NCBI GenBank assembly: GCA_029555385.1
Contig: JAKPSH010000152.1
Coordinates: forward strand, 1 to 58,174
Length of the DNA: 58,174 bases
Origin: Pseudomonadota bacterium
GTDB taxonomy: Bacteria > Bdellovibrionota_C > UBA2361 > SZUA-149
Reading direction: 5' to 3'
Positions within the stretch are counted from its first letter, which is position 1, and every line of letters begins with the position of its first letter. The notes below the pieces were generated by a model. The model was not told the DNA's origin. It saw only the letters and a program-made list of their open reading frames with translations, and did not search any database. Positions 33,723 to 42,746 of this stretch are shown in pieces. The translations under genes were made by a program, and so were the position numbers.

Positions 33723-34996
33723 TGAAATTCGCATTTGAGCCATTCATTGCCTTCCGGTATTTGCGCAGCAAGCGTAAAGAAGTCTTTATTTCGATCATTA
33801 CCGTGATTTCTGTGCTTGGTGTTGCGTTAAGCGTGATGGTGCTCAATATCATGCTTGCTGCAATGACCGGACTGGAAGAGGAGATTCAGGCGAAATTTGT
33901 CGATGCCAATGCGCACATCGTCGTGCGGCGCTTTGACGGAGATATTACGGAATATGAACGGGTGATTGCGGAGATCCGCAAAGTCGCCGGTGTCACCGAG
34001 GTTTTTCCGTTTACTTATAATCAAGCGATGATTTCTACCGAGGGCGGGGCCCGCGGATTGTTGATTCGCGGTGTGGCCGACGATGAAGCTGCACGCGGCA
34101 AACTCGGAAAGCTGCTTGGTGCTGGAAAAATCGAAGACCTCTTTCAACCGGCGCATATCGAAGTTGAACGTCCGGATGGGACATTGGACAATGTTTCTCT
34201 CCCGCCGCTGATTGTCGGCCGGGCGCTACGTGATTCACTCGCGCTGCCTTATATGCATCCGGTGGTCTTGTTTGCGCCGCAGTTTCTGGCCGGGCCGCAG
34301 GGGCTCATTCCCAAGCTCCGGCGCGCCGTAGTTGTCGGGTATTACAGTTCTGGTTTGATGGAATACGAAAGCGGTCTGGCCTACATGTCGCTTGATGATG
34401 CGCAGGTCTTTTTCGGGTTAGGCCGTGGTGTATCCGGCATCGAAGTTTCGGTCCGTGATTGGTTCAAAGCCCGCCAGGTAGCGGCGCAGATTTTTGCTGT
34501 GCTGGGAGGGGAAGATTCGCCATACCGCGTGAGTGACTGGACAACGCAGAACAAGCCGTTGTGGGATGCGATGCGGCTGGAGAAGCGGGTGTATTTCTTG
34601 GTGCTGCTGCTAATTTGCTTGGTGGCGAGTTTTTCGATCGTCAGCACACTGGTCATGGTCGTGATGGAGAAACAGCGTGATATCGCGATTCTTAAATCAA
34701 TGGGTGCGGCCGATCGCAGTATTTTAAAGATTTTTTTGATTCAAGGGACAGTTATCGGACTGCTGGGCATTACCTTGGGCAGTATTCTCGGATACCTCGG
34801 CTGCATTGGGCTTCGCGAGTACGGATTTCCTCTGGATGAGAAGGTGTTTTCGCTGAAGGAGCTTCCCGTGCATATGTATCCGGAGCACTTCGCGCTTGTT
34901 GCGTTTTCGGCGCTGATCATCACGGCAGCGGCGGGAATTTATCCGGCATTTCGCGCCGCGCGGCTCCGGCCCGCGGATGCGCTGCGTTTCGAATGA
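33722..34996 (+). CDS. Lipoprotein-releasing ABC permease (LolC/E family)
   Basis: 424 aa. One N-terminal membrane helix (about 22-48) with the family start FEPFIAFRYLRSKRKEVFISIIT, a large periplasmic domain (about 50-275), and three C-terminal helices of the FtsX type (about 285-400), with the end AAAGIYPAFRAARLRPADALRFE (FRAARLRPADALR is diagnostic). It moves mature lipoproteins from the inner membrane to LolA. Only one LolC/E-type permease is present, so the transporter is probably a homodimer (LolF-like) with LolD. The start overlaps the lysS stop by one base and its end overlaps lolD by 4. Confidence 0.95.
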   Translation: MKFAFEPFIAFRYLRSKRKEVFISIITVISVLGVALSVMVLNIMLAAMTGLEEEIQAKFVDANAHIVVRRFDGDITEYERVIAEIRKVAGVTEVFPFTYNQAMISTEGGARGLLIRGVADDEAARGKLGKLLGAGKIEDLFQPAHIEVERPDGTLDNVSLPPLIVGRALRDSLALPYMHPVVLFAPQFLAGPQGLIPKLRRAVVVGYYSSGLMEYESGLAYMSLDDAQVFFGLGRGVSGIEVSVRDWFKARQVAAQIFAVLGGEDSPYRVSDWTTQNKPLWDAMRLEKRVYFLVLLLICLVASFSIVSTLVMVVMEKQRDIAILKSMGAADRSILKIFLIQGTVIGLLGITLGSILGYLGCIGLREYGFPLDEKVFSLKELPVHMYPEHFALVAFSALIITAAAGIYPAFRAARLRPADALRFE

Positions 34997-35694
34997 GGTG
35001 GGCGGTGCGCATTGAGGCAAAAGATATTTCAATGGAATTCAACGACGCCGGGCGGATTATCGAGGTTTTCCGCAGCTTGCATCTGTGTGTTGAATCTGGG
35101 ACTTCTCTGGCGATAACCGGAGAGTCTGGAGTCGGCAAGACGACGCTGCTCTATGTGCTTGGAACTTTAGAACAGCCGGTCGGCGGCTCGGTCACGCTCG
35201 GCGATACAGAGGTATCGGCGCTGCCGCCGTCGGGCCAGGCGCTTGCCGATTTTCGCGGAAAGAATATTGGTTTTGTTTTTCAGTCGCATTATTTGCTGCC
35301 GGAGTTTGACGCAGTTGAGAATGTCGCCATGCCGCTTTTGCTTCAGGGAATAAAAAAGAAGGCTGCGCAAGAACGGGCCAAGGAGCTGCTTGATCGGCTG
35401 GGATTAGGGCACCGGCTGCAGCACCGTCCGGGCGCATTATCCGGGGGGGAACAGCAGCGTGTGGCCATCGCGCGGGCGTTTGCGGCCAATCCGGGAGTGA
35501 TCCTTGCTGACGAACCAACGGGCAACCTCGACTTGCGCACTGGTGGTGAAGTGAGCGCAATGTTGAAGCGGCTGCAGGAGGAGGAAAAAATTACGCTTAT
35601 TGTTGTTACACACTCGCTGGAATTGGCGAAAATTATGGATCGGACAGTTGAGCTTACACCAAAGGGGCTTATCGAACGTGAAAAAGTCAATTAA
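34993..35694 (+). CDS. lolD: Lipoprotein-releasing ABC ATPase LolD
   Basis: 233 aa, one ABC ATPase domain: Walker A GESGVGKTT, Q-loop FQSHYLLPEF, signature LSGGEQQR, Walker B VILADEP followed by TGNLD, and switch His in VVTHS. It powers the LolC/E permease directly upstream (ATGA overlap), and its last 17 bases overlap the bamA start. The pairing with a LolC/E permease and bamA separates it from the other members of the MacB/FtsE ATPase group. Confidence 0.95.
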   Translation: MRWAVRIEAKDISMEFNDAGRIIEVFRSLHLCVESGTSLAITGESGVGKTTLLYVLGTLEQPVGGSVTLGDTEVSALPPSGQALADFRGKNIGFVFQSHYLLPEFDAVENVAMPLLLQGIKKKAAQERAKELLDRLGLGHRLQHRPGALSGGEQQRVAIARAFAANPGVILADEPTGNLDLRTGGEVSAMLKRLQEEEKITLIVVTHSLELAKIMDRTVELTPKGLIEREKVN

Positions 35695-37975
35695 CGCCGC
35701 TTTTTTGCTTACCGGTATGGGATTCGTCATGCTGTTTGCCGCCGGGGCATCAAAGGCAGACGCGCAGCAGATGGTCACCGAAGTATCTGTTGAAGGAAAC
35801 TCCAGGATCGATGACTCGACAATTCTCCTCGAAGTTGCCACGCAAGTGGGCAAGCCGCTCAATGCGGATACTGTAGATAAAGATGTCAAAGCAATTTTTC
35901 GCACTGGTTTTTTCGAACAAATAGCTGTGCGCCAGCGGGCTTCCGGTGCTGGCGTTCACGTTATTTTTGTGCTCACGGAGAAGCCGGCAATTCGTGAGAT
36001 AAAAGTGGAAGGAGCAGACGAGCTCTCTGCGGATACTTTCTTGGAAAAGCTCAATGTGAGCAGCAAGCGCTTCCTGGACAAACGCAAGATTGCCTCCGGC
36101 ATCGAAGAAGTGAAGAAGCATTACCAGAGCAAAGGCTATTACGGAACGGAGATTGAATACAAAGTCGCGCCGGTCCAACAGAACCAAGTCGATGTGACTT
36201 TTATTGTAAACGAAGGGATGAAGAAGTTGATTCGCGAGGTTGTTTTTGAGGGGAATAAGCAAGTGGACAGCGGTGACCTCGACGGCCTGATTCAGACTTC
36301 GCGCTATAAATGGTGGAGTTCGTGGGCGACGGGCGGCGGTGTGGTGAAGAAAGAAGACCTGGAAAACGATGTTCGTGAACTCACCAAGTATTATCTGAAT
36401 AACGGCCATGTGGACGTTAAGATCGGCGAACCGGCTGTTGAAGAGACGGAGGACGGGCTGCGCGTTGCGTTTAAAATCACGGAGGGGGAAGTTTTCCAGT
36501 TCGGAAAAATTACAGCAAGTGGCGCTCTGGTCGAGGGCAATGTCAATAAAACCCTTGATGGAATCGAAAGCAAAGAGGGCGACACGTTCAGCGTAGAGAA
36601 ACTGCGCAAAGACACCTTTAAGGTGTCCGATAAATTTACGGATGTCGGCTATGCCTTTACCAACGTCGATCCGGTGACCGACATCAACCGTACGAGCAAG
36701 ACTGTTAATGTGAATTATGTTGTGGACAAGGGCAACCTGATTAAGATCAACCGTATTATTATTTCCGGCAATCAGAAAACCTCAGACAACGTGATCCGGC
36801 GCACGCTGAAGGTGGAAGAACGGCAGCTTTATTCAAGCTCCAAAATTAAGCGCAGCCAAGAACTGCTGCAGCGTCTCGGGTATTTTGATGAGGTGACGCT
36901 TACCCCTGAGCCGGCACTGAACGCTAACGAGGTCGATTTAGCTGTTGCCGTGCGTGAAGGCACCACGGGCCAGTTCAGTGCCGGGGCGGGAATCAGTTCG
37001 GACGAAGGGTTTATCATTTCGTCTCAGGTCAGCGAAAATAACCTTTTCGGCACGGGAAATTCAGTTGGTCTTAATGTCAATTTGGGGAACAAGCGCGAGA
37101 ATTTTGTGCTGTCCTATAACAATCCGCGGGTCAACGATTCGAACTGGTCCTTCGGCACTGATTTGTTGAAGACAAAACGGGATTTCAGCGACTACGATCG
37201 TGAACAAATGGGCGGTGTAATTACAGTCGGCTATCCGTTGTGGTTTCTCGGACCGGAGGTATTTGATGATGTCCGGTTCTCACTGGGCTACGAACTGATG
37301 CGTATTGATATTACGGATGTCGACAAAGATGCGCCGCAGCTCGTGATTGATTCGCGCGGAGAGTCGACCGCATCGAGTGTGGTGCCGCAGATAGTGCGCA
37401 ATACGATTGATAATCCGATCGACCCTAAAAAAGGCTCGCGCCAGATGGCGAAGTTTGAGATTGCCGGATTAGGAGGGGATGAAGAGTTCTGGATGACGAA
37501 TCTGACCAATACGTGGTACTACCCGCTTTGGCAGTCGACAATCGGCACGTTTGTCTTTTCACACCGCGTCAATTACGGCTACGGCGATACGTTTAATGAT
37601 GAGCCTTTCCCGCTGTATAAGCGATTTTTTCCCGGCGGCATCAATTCTGTGCGCGGTTATGATTACCGTGAGTTGGGGCCGAAAGATGAAGACGGCGATG
37701 TGTACGGCGGCAACAAGCAGCTAGTGACAAATTTCGAGCTAATTTTCCCGCTGTTTGATTCAATCGGTTTGAGCGGGGTAGTGTTCTATGACATTGGGCA
37801 GGCATTCGACGACGATGTTCCGATTGAAGTAAGCGAACTGCGCAAGGCTTACGGCTGGGGTATCCGCTGGCGTTCTCCGATCGCGCCGATCCGGCTGGAG
37901 ATCGGCTATCCGGTTGATCGTGAAGAGGGCGAAAGCGCATCGAATATCAACTTCTCTTTCGGATCGCCGATGTAG
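35678..37975 (+). CDS. bamA: Outer membrane protein assembly factor BamA
   Basis: 765 aa from GTG 35678, which begins with a signal peptide (KKSINAAFLL..., cut near AQQ). Five POTRA domains follow (about 30-400; VTEVSVEGNSRIDDSTI starts the first, KINRIIISGNQKTSDNVI the last), then the 16-strand beta-barrel with family marks FPGGINSVRGYDYRELGP and a C-terminal strand ending in INFSFGSPM. It inserts beta-barrel proteins into the outer membrane. The frame opens earlier at 35600, but that part lies inside lolD and is not a signal peptide. Skp follows after 84 bases. Confidence 0.96.
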   Translation: MKKSINAAFLLTGMGFVMLFAAGASKADAQQMVTEVSVEGNSRIDDSTILLEVATQVGKPLNADTVDKDVKAIFRTGFFEQIAVRQRASGAGVHVIFVLTEKPAIREIKVEGADELSADTFLEKLNVSSKRFLDKRKIASGIEEVKKHYQSKGYYGTEIEYKVAPVQQNQVDVTFIVNEGMKKLIREVVFEGNKQVDSGDLDGLIQTSRYKWWSSWATGGGVVKKEDLENDVRELTKYYLNNGHVDVKIGEPAVEETEDGLRVAFKITEGEVFQFGKITASGALVEGNVNKTLDGIESKEGDTFSVEKLRKDTFKVSDKFTDVGYAFTNVDPVTDINRTSKTVNVNYVVDKGNLIKINRIIISGNQKTSDNVIRRTLKVEERQLYSSSKIKRSQELLQRLGYFDEVTLTPEPALNANEVDLAVAVREGTTGQFSAGAGISSDEGFIISSQVSENNLFGTGNSVGLNVNLGNKRENFVLSYNNPRVNDSNWSFGTDLLKTKRDFSDYDREQMGGVITVGYPLWFLGPEVFDDVRFSLGYELMRIDITDVDKDAPQLVIDSRGESTASSVVPQIVRNTIDNPIDPKKGSRQMAKFEIAGLGGDEEFWMTNLTNTWYYPLWQSTIGTFVFSHRVNYGYGDTFNDEPFPLYKRFFPGGINSVRGYDYRELGPKDEDGDVYGGNKQLVTNFELIFPLFDSIGLSGVVFYDIGQAFDDDVPIEVSELRKAYGWGIRWRSPIAPIRLEIGYPVDREEGESASNINFSFGSPM

Positions 37976-38059
37976 GTCGCAAGCTATTTGCTGATTAGGT
38001 CATTTTTGCTACTATTTGGCCGCTTTTTGAAAACCATTGCCTTACTGAGTGAAATATTT

Positions 38060-38620
38060 ATGAAAATCAGAATTTCCGATCGTGCTACGGGGTTACTAGC
38101 CGCTGCCGCAGTAATATTCATTTCATTGCCGGCGCTCGTGTTTGTTGCTCCGGCTTGGGCCGCACCCGAAGTGCGTATTGGTGTTGTTGATATGCAGCGC
38201 GTGCTCGCGTCCTCCAAAGAAGGAGTTAAAGCGCAGAAGTCATATGAGACCGAGGTTAAAAAAGCGCAGGAGGAAGTGGACAAGAAAAAAAGCGAGTACG
38301 AAACACTGAAAAAATCCTTTGATAAGCAGCGCGACAGTCTTAATGATTCCGCACGGACACAGAAAGAAGAAGAGCTTATTTCAATGGAAAAAGAAGTAAC
38401 GCGCAGTTTTCAGGATGCCAAAGAGCAGCTCCGCCGGAAGAATATGACCATTGTGTCGGACCTGGTAAAGACGATTCGCAAAGTTGTGGAAAAAATCGGC
38501 GAAAACGATGGGTATACCCTGGTTCTGGAGAAGAGTGCTCAGGGAGTTTTGTTTGCTGCTGAATCAACAGATATTACGGAAAAGGTGATTGAACAGTACA
38601 ACTCGAAAGGCGGAAAGTAA
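38060..38620 (+). CDS. skp: Skp/OmpH periplasmic chaperone
   Basis: 186 aa from ATG 38060, 24 codons into the open frame; the earlier part lacks family resemblance. Signal peptide 1-36 (cut after AWA), then the short beta core RIGVVDMQRVLASSKEG, a long helical arm of Lys/Glu-rich coiled coil (about 60-135), and the C-terminal return YTLVLEKSAQGVLFA. It escorts unfolded outer-membrane proteins to BamA. The next gene is fabZ; the lpxD gene usually found between is absent. Confidence 0.92.
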   Translation: MKIRISDRATGLLAAAAVIFISLPALVFVAPAWAAPEVRIGVVDMQRVLASSKEGVKAQKSYETEVKKAQEEVDKKKSEYETLKKSFDKQRDSLNDSARTQKEEELISMEKEVTRSFQDAKEQLRRKNMTIVSDLVKTIRKVVEKIGENDGYTLVLEKSAQGVLFAAESTDITEKVIEQYNSKGGK

Positions 38621-38658
38621 CGGCAATGCCTGAATGATATAACTGACTGGTAGAAACT

Positions 38659-39123
38659 ATGGAAATAAAACTGCCGCTGACAATTCTAGAGATAATGGAG
38701 TTCTTGCCGCATCGCTATCCGATGCTGCTCGTGGATCGTGTCACCGAGTTTTCCGATGCCGAGCGCATTGTCGGTTATAAGAACGTAACAGCCAACGAAG
38801 CATTCTTTGTCGGTCATTTTCCGGGGCGTCCCATGATGCCGGGAGTGCTGATGCTCGAAGCCTTGGCGCAGCTCGGAGTGCTTTTCTTTAAACTGAGCAC
38901 CAACGGGGCGGACCGCGAGAAGCTGATCGTGTTTGCCGGGATTGACGAAGTGAAATTCCGGCGCGAAGTCATCCCTGGCGACGTGCTGACTTTAAAGATG
39001 GAGCTGATTAAACGCCGTTCGGGCATTTGGCGTATGTCGGCGCTCGGCGAAGTGGACGGCGAAAAGGCCGTGGAGGGAGTACTGACCGCAGCAGAAAGCG
39101 GTCCCATACGGAAGCAGGCTTAA
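38659..39123 (+). CDS. fabZ: (3R)-hydroxyacyl-ACP dehydratase FabZ
   Basis: 154 aa, single hot-dog fold. The family start IMEFLPHRYPMLLVDRV and the active-site segment VGHFPGRPMMPGVLMLEALAQ are complete: His in GHFPGRP and Glu in LEALAQ form the catalytic pair. It dehydrates 3-hydroxyacyl-ACP in fatty acid elongation and competes with LpxA for 3-hydroxymyristoyl-type ACP, which explains its place in lipid A operons. The ribosome-binding site is weak. Length is normal. Confidence 0.96.
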   Translation: MEIKLPLTILEIMEFLPHRYPMLLVDRVTEFSDAERIVGYKNVTANEAFFVGHFPGRPMMPGVLMLEALAQLGVLFFKLSTNGADREKLIVFAGIDEVKFRREVIPGDVLTLKMELIKRRSGIWRMSALGEVDGEKAVEGVLTAAESGPIRKQA

Positions 39124-39141
39124 GTGCTGCAGGAGTAAGCA

Positions 39142-39954
39142 ATGAGCAGTTTGATTCATCCCACAGCAATTATTGATCGCGGTGCTGAATTGGGAGAAGG
39201 AGTTAGCATCGGGCCGTACTCGGTGATCGGTCCGCATGTTAAAATCGGCGATCGTTGTGTTCTTCATTCTCATGTGTGCATCGAAAGCCATACAGAGCTT
39301 GGTCCGGAAAACGAAATCTTTCAGTTTGCTTCCCTGGGGGCCAAGCCGCAGGACTTGAAGTTCCGGGATGAGCCCTCGAAACTGATCGTTGGTGCGCGGA
39401 ACATGATACGTGAGTGCGTAACTCTGCACCGGGGGACCGAACACGGACACATGCGCACGGTGATCGGCGACGGCAATTTGCTGATGGCCAATTCGCACGT
39501 TGGTCATGACTGCGAAATCGGCAATAATAATGTGTTTGCGAATTCCGCCGGTCTTGCTGGACATGTCAAGATTCAAAACAACGTTATTCTCGGCGGAATG
39601 GCCGGTATCCATCAGTTCTGCCGCATCGGCAGTTATGCGTTCTTGAGCGCGGGGGCCATGGTGGGCCACGATGTGCCGCCCTACTGCATTGCGCAGGGGG
39701 ATCGTTGTTTTTTGCGCGGCTTGAATCTGATCGGTTTGCAGCGTGCGGGATTTACCACGGAGCAGATTGCTGACATCAAGAAAACATACCGCCTGCTTTT
39801 CCTGCGCGGCGGGCATATTCGCGGCAAAGTTCCCGAACTTCCCGCGGAGTTGGCAGATAAGCCGCATATCAAGACGATGCTCGACTTTATCGCAGCTACT
39901 GAACGCGGCATCATATCGACGCCAAGGGATCGGCACGCCAGTGACAGCGAATAG
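39142..39954 (+). CDS. lpxA: UDP-N-acetylglucosamine acyltransferase LpxA
   Basis: 270 aa. Left-handed beta-helix of hexapeptide repeats (HPTAIIDRGAELGEGVSIGPYSVIG and onwards), with the catalytic His in SHVGHDC and the C-terminal helical domain (TTEQIADIKKTYRLLF). It puts the first acyl chain on UDP-GlcNAc in lipid A synthesis. AGGAG stands 5 bases before the ATG. The end overlaps lpxI by 14 bases. No Gfo/Idh oxidoreductase, which some relatives carry here for 3-amino-GlcNAc, is present. Confidence 0.97.
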   Translation: MSSLIHPTAIIDRGAELGEGVSIGPYSVIGPHVKIGDRCVLHSHVCIESHTELGPENEIFQFASLGAKPQDLKFRDEPSKLIVGARNMIRECVTLHRGTEHGHMRTVIGDGNLLMANSHVGHDCEIGNNNVFANSAGLAGHVKIQNNVILGGMAGIHQFCRIGSYAFLSAGAMVGHDVPPYCIAQGDRCFLRGLNLIGLQRAGFTTEQIADIKKTYRLLFLRGGHIRGKVPELPAELADKPHIKTMLDFIAATERGIISTPRDRHASDSE

Positions 39955-40879
39955 TCTGCTCGGTGCGATTTCCCGTTTTGTAACAGGAACGAAGCCGGAG
40001 GCAGCAAAAGAAACGCCGGCAGCAGACGCCAACTCCAACCTGGCGGCAATCCACGCCGCAAAAGACGCTGCGCCAATCGGCATTATCGCCGGAAACGGCA
40101 CATTCCCCTTGCGCTTTATCGAAGAAGCAAAGAAGCACGGACGTGAGGTTGTCGCGGTTTGTCATCGCGGCGAAACAGCGCCGGAAGTAGAGCAAGTGGT
40201 GAGCCGCGCTGTCTGGATCAAGGTTGGTGAATTGGGGAAGATTATCTCCGCCTTCAAAGAAAACGGCGTGAAAGAAGCGGCGATGGTCGGCGGGATCAAC
40301 CGTGTGAAGCACTTCGGCCAGGTGAAGCTTGACTTGCGCGGCGCAGCGCTGATGATGAAGCTGCGCTCCACGAAAGATGATGTGATCATGCGCGGCATCG
40401 CTGGCGAACTTGCCGCTGAAGGAATTACGATTATCGACTGCACGTGCTATCTGCAGAAATGCCTTGCGCGAAACGAGCTTTATACGCGCACTGAGCCGAG
40501 CGAAGACGAACGCGGGGACATCGCCGTGGGTGTTGCGGCAATCAAGGCAATGAGCGGTCAGGATATCGGTCAGGTTGTTGTTGTGCGGGAGGGCGTTGTT
40601 GTTGCGGTCGAGGCGGTAGAAGGCACAAACGCGGCGATTCTTCGCGGCGGCAGCTTGGGAGGACCGGGCAGTGTTGTCGTCAAGTTTGCCAAGCCGAACC
40701 AGGATATGCGCTTTGATGTTCCGACGGTTGGCGTGAAGACAATCGAAACAATGATTGAAGCGAAGGCGCGGGTGCTGGCGCTGGAAGCAGGCCGGTGTCT
40801 GGTCGTCGACGAGGCGGAGGTTGTGAAACTCGCCGAAAAGCATCACATATCGATTCTCGGCTGCCCCCCGCTAGTTTAA
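39941..40879 (+). CDS. lpxI: UDP-2,3-diacylglucosamine pyrophosphatase LpxI
   Basis: 312 aa from GTG 39941 inside the end of lpxA. The first 40 residues are Ala-rich and not part of the family; from about residue 45 (IGIIAGNGTFPLRFIEEAKKHG marked by GIIAGNGTFPLRF) it is a typical LpxI, with AAMVGGINRV, the central GIAGELAAEGI, TEPSEDERGDIAVG and the C-terminal domain with GVVVAVEAVEGTNAAILRGG and LAEKHHISILG. It cleaves UDP-2,3-diacylglucosamine to lipid X, replacing LpxH. The extension is about 40 residues longer than usual. lpxB does not follow. The 14-base overlap with lpxA suggests coupling. Confidence 0.94.
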   Translation: MTANSLLGAISRFVTGTKPEAAKETPAADANSNLAAIHAAKDAAPIGIIAGNGTFPLRFIEEAKKHGREVVAVCHRGETAPEVEQVVSRAVWIKVGELGKIISAFKENGVKEAAMVGGINRVKHFGQVKLDLRGAALMMKLRSTKDDVIMRGIAGELAAEGITIIDCTCYLQKCLARNELYTRTEPSEDERGDIAVGVAAIKAMSGQDIGQVVVVREGVVVAVEAVEGTNAAILRGGSLGGPGSVVVKFAKPNQDMRFDVPTVGVKTIETMIEAKARVLALEAGRCLVVDEAEVVKLAEKHHISILGCPPLV

Positions 40880-40885
40880 TGACAC

Positions 40886-41037
40886 CTTCGTGTTCTTTGT
40901 GGTGATTTTTAGAAGAGAAATTGCCACGAAGGTCGCGAAGGACACGAAGGGGGAGAGATTGTGATGAAGCGTAAAAGCCATAGCAGCATTCTTCGTGTCC
41001 TTCCTGCTAATTTTTGTAGGAGAGATTGCCACGAAGT
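40886..41037. repeat. CACGAAG palindromic repeat cluster
   Basis: A unit of TTTGTGG, about 20 AT-rich bases, then ATTGCCACGAAGG lies at 40896-40932, followed by further CACGAAG words and the inverse CTTCGTGTCCTTCC, and again GATTGCCACGAAG at 41024-41036. A related unit occurs at 47631-47670. Confidence 0.6.
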
Positions 41038-41059
41038 GTACGAACTTCCCGAAGGACTC

Positions 41060-42136
41060 GTGTGCCGACCGGCGCTGCGCCAGACCGGTTTGATAATCAG
41101 CTTTGTCTTAGCTTTAATTCTTGCGCGCACGGACGCAGCAGCGGATGCGCCGATTAAGATTGGAGTAATTACCGACCTCTCCGGCAAGATGGCCTACTGG
41201 GGACAGCAGACGCGCCTTGGCGCGGAGCTCGCGCGCGAAACGCTGCGCGGAGAAGGCAGACAAGTCGAGTTCTTTTTCGAAGACACGGCGCTGGATACGG
41301 CGAAGAGCGTCTCAGCGGCACAGAAACTCATCCACCTTGACCAGGTGGATGCTCTCTATTCGGAGTTCTCGGCGGTAAGCACCGCCGTTTCGCCGGTTGC
41401 GCTTAAGAACCGGAGGATGCTTGTTCACGACGCGGGGACAGCCGAGATTATTAAGTCCAATCCGTACTCGTTCAAGTCGTTTATCGACTTTGAAGAAGGC
41501 TGCCGGTTAATGGTTAAGCTGTTTCAGGCGCGCGGCATATCGAAGATCGGCATGTTGAAAATGTCCATTGATTCGGCAGAAAACTGCCTCAGCACGGCGA
41601 AAGAGGCAGCGCCCGACATGGTCGTTTTGGATTACAACACCGGAGAAGATCAGCGCACTCTTGTTTTGACGGCCAGAAGCCGGGGCGCAGGAGCGCTGCT
41701 TAATATCACCTATGAACCAGATTTGTTGAATACTTTGAAGGCGGTCAAAACGATCGGATATGAAGTTCTTATCGGGACAAACGAAAATGCAATTACGAGT
41801 AATGTAACGCAAGGTTATCCCGAGCTGCTCGAACGGCTCTTTGTGCTTGGTTTTGGCGCTGTCTCGCCGGAGTTTCTTGCGCGATTAAAGGAGAAAGATC
41901 CGAAAAGCACCGGAGCAAATATTGAAGCGGCTGCCCTCGCTTATACGCACTTGCGCCAGATTTCTGCCGCGCTCAGTGCCTGTGCGGGACGGGAACTTGA
42001 ATGTCAAATGAACCGGATGGCGGAGAGTCCTCCGGACGATACGATTGGATTTAGAGGCTGGAAAAACCGTGCAGCGCAGTTTGGAATGATGATCCGCGGC
42101 TGGAAAGACGGTGTGCGGTACGAGGTTGCTAAATAA
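41060..42136 (+). CDS. Orphan periplasmic solute-binding protein (LivJ-like)
   Basis: 358 aa from GTG 41060; the frame opens earlier, at 40961, but that part is built from the CACGAAG repeat. Signal peptide about 1-27 (LIISFVLALILA core). The mature part is a type I periplasmic-binding fold (KIGVITDLSGKMAYWGQQTRLGAELA; then DALYSEFSAVSTAV, GAGALLNITYEPDL), like the branched-chain amino acid binding proteins of ABC transporters. No permease or ATPase is adjacent, so it may feed a transporter encoded elsewhere or act in sensing. It follows the lpxI gene after the repeat and is probably not part of the envelope operon. The ligand is unknown. Confidence 0.82.
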   Translation: MCRPALRQTGLIISFVLALILARTDAAADAPIKIGVITDLSGKMAYWGQQTRLGAELARETLRGEGRQVEFFFEDTALDTAKSVSAAQKLIHLDQVDALYSEFSAVSTAVSPVALKNRRMLVHDAGTAEIIKSNPYSFKSFIDFEEGCRLMVKLFQARGISKIGMLKMSIDSAENCLSTAKEAAPDMVVLDYNTGEDQRTLVLTARSRGAGALLNITYEPDLLNTLKAVKTIGYEVLIGTNENAITSNVTQGYPELLERLFVLGFGAVSPEFLARLKEKDPKSTGANIEAAALAYTHLRQISAALSACAGRELECQMNRMAESPPDDTIGFRGWKNRAAQFGMMIRGWKDGVRYEVAK

Positions 42137-42173
42137 CCGCAAAAGCGGGTTTATCTGCATTGCGCAAGAGATA

Positions 42174-42338
42174 ATGAATTGGAATTCCCCTGAGCTGATT
42201 GATTGCATGTCGGTCTTCTGCAAGCCGGACTCCAAGTGGGCGCGGGAGAATGTAGTCGTTGAGAACCCGGTTTTTCCTGAGAGACGAAATGAGATCAAAG
42301 ATGCGCTGGCTCCTTACGTTTTTAAGATGATGACTTGA
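42174..42338 (+). CDS. Possible small protein (54 aa), doubtful
   Basis: ATG 42174 opens a 54-codon frame just after the solute-binding gene. It has mixed composition (two Cys, Trp-rich start MNWNSP) and ends before the hexamer repeat element. There is only a weak AAGAG ribosome-binding site. It may be real or chance. Confidence 0.25.
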   Translation: MNWNSPELIDCMSVFCKPDSKWARENVVVENPVFPERRNEIKDALAPYVFKMMT

Positions 42339-42353
42339 GTTTTTCTTAAGAAA

Positions 42354-42522
42354 GGCTGAGGCTGAGGCGGAGGCTGAGGCCAAGAATAAGGCGAAGACGA
42401 AGGCGATGGCTGATGCCGCGGGATGCGATAAAAGCCTTTGCCTATATCTTCGCCTTGGCTTTATTCTCAGCCTCAGCCTCAGCCTCAGCCTCAGCCTCAG
42501 CCTCAGCCTCAGCCTCAGCCTC
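42354..42522. repeat. Hexamer repeat element, copy 1 (9 TCAGCC units, palindromic)
   Basis: Nine perfect TCAGCC units fill 42467-42520. They are preceded by a flank (42429-42466: AAAAGCCTTTGCCTAT then CTTCGCCTTGGC) that recurs before copy 2. The left side, 42354-42380, carries GGCTGA units, an imperfect reverse complement, so the whole region can fold into a large stem. No ORF of note is inside; SASASA reading is a frame artefact. The rest of 42339-42746 holds nothing else I can call. Confidence 0.85.
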
Positions 42523-42746
42523 CATACCTCTGAAAATACTCTCTTTTTTCAGACTCTTCTTTGCCCTAAAAGGTGAAGCCTCCCCCGCACGGACTACATC
42601 TTAATCACATAGGAAATGCGGGATCTCTCCGGTTGGGTAACACCGTTTATTCTCGCACCTCTTTGTAATTCATTCCGCCCATGCGCTATGCGCCGCGGGC
42701 GGGACTTTTTCAGCGGAAGTAACAACAGCGGCAGAGGAATAAGGTT

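Noticed and set aside
35600..35677. Earlier bamA start
   Set aside because: This part overlaps lolD and is not a signal peptide, while GTG 35678 begins one directly.
39743..39940. Earlier start of lpxI within lpxA
   Set aside because: The added residues are lpxA read in another frame, and the GTG at 39941 fits the operon overlap.
38992..40101. Long antisense ORFs over lpxA and lpxI
   Set aside because: They mirror codon bias of the real genes, lack family resemblance and lie wholly on the other strand of well-identified genes.
42354..42522. CRISPR array
   Set aside because: The units are directly adjacent hexamers with no spacers, and no cas genes are present.
42413..42604. Small Ser/Ala repeat protein over the first hexamer array
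   Set aside because: Same artefact of the repeat; no start signal and no conserved residues outside the repeat.
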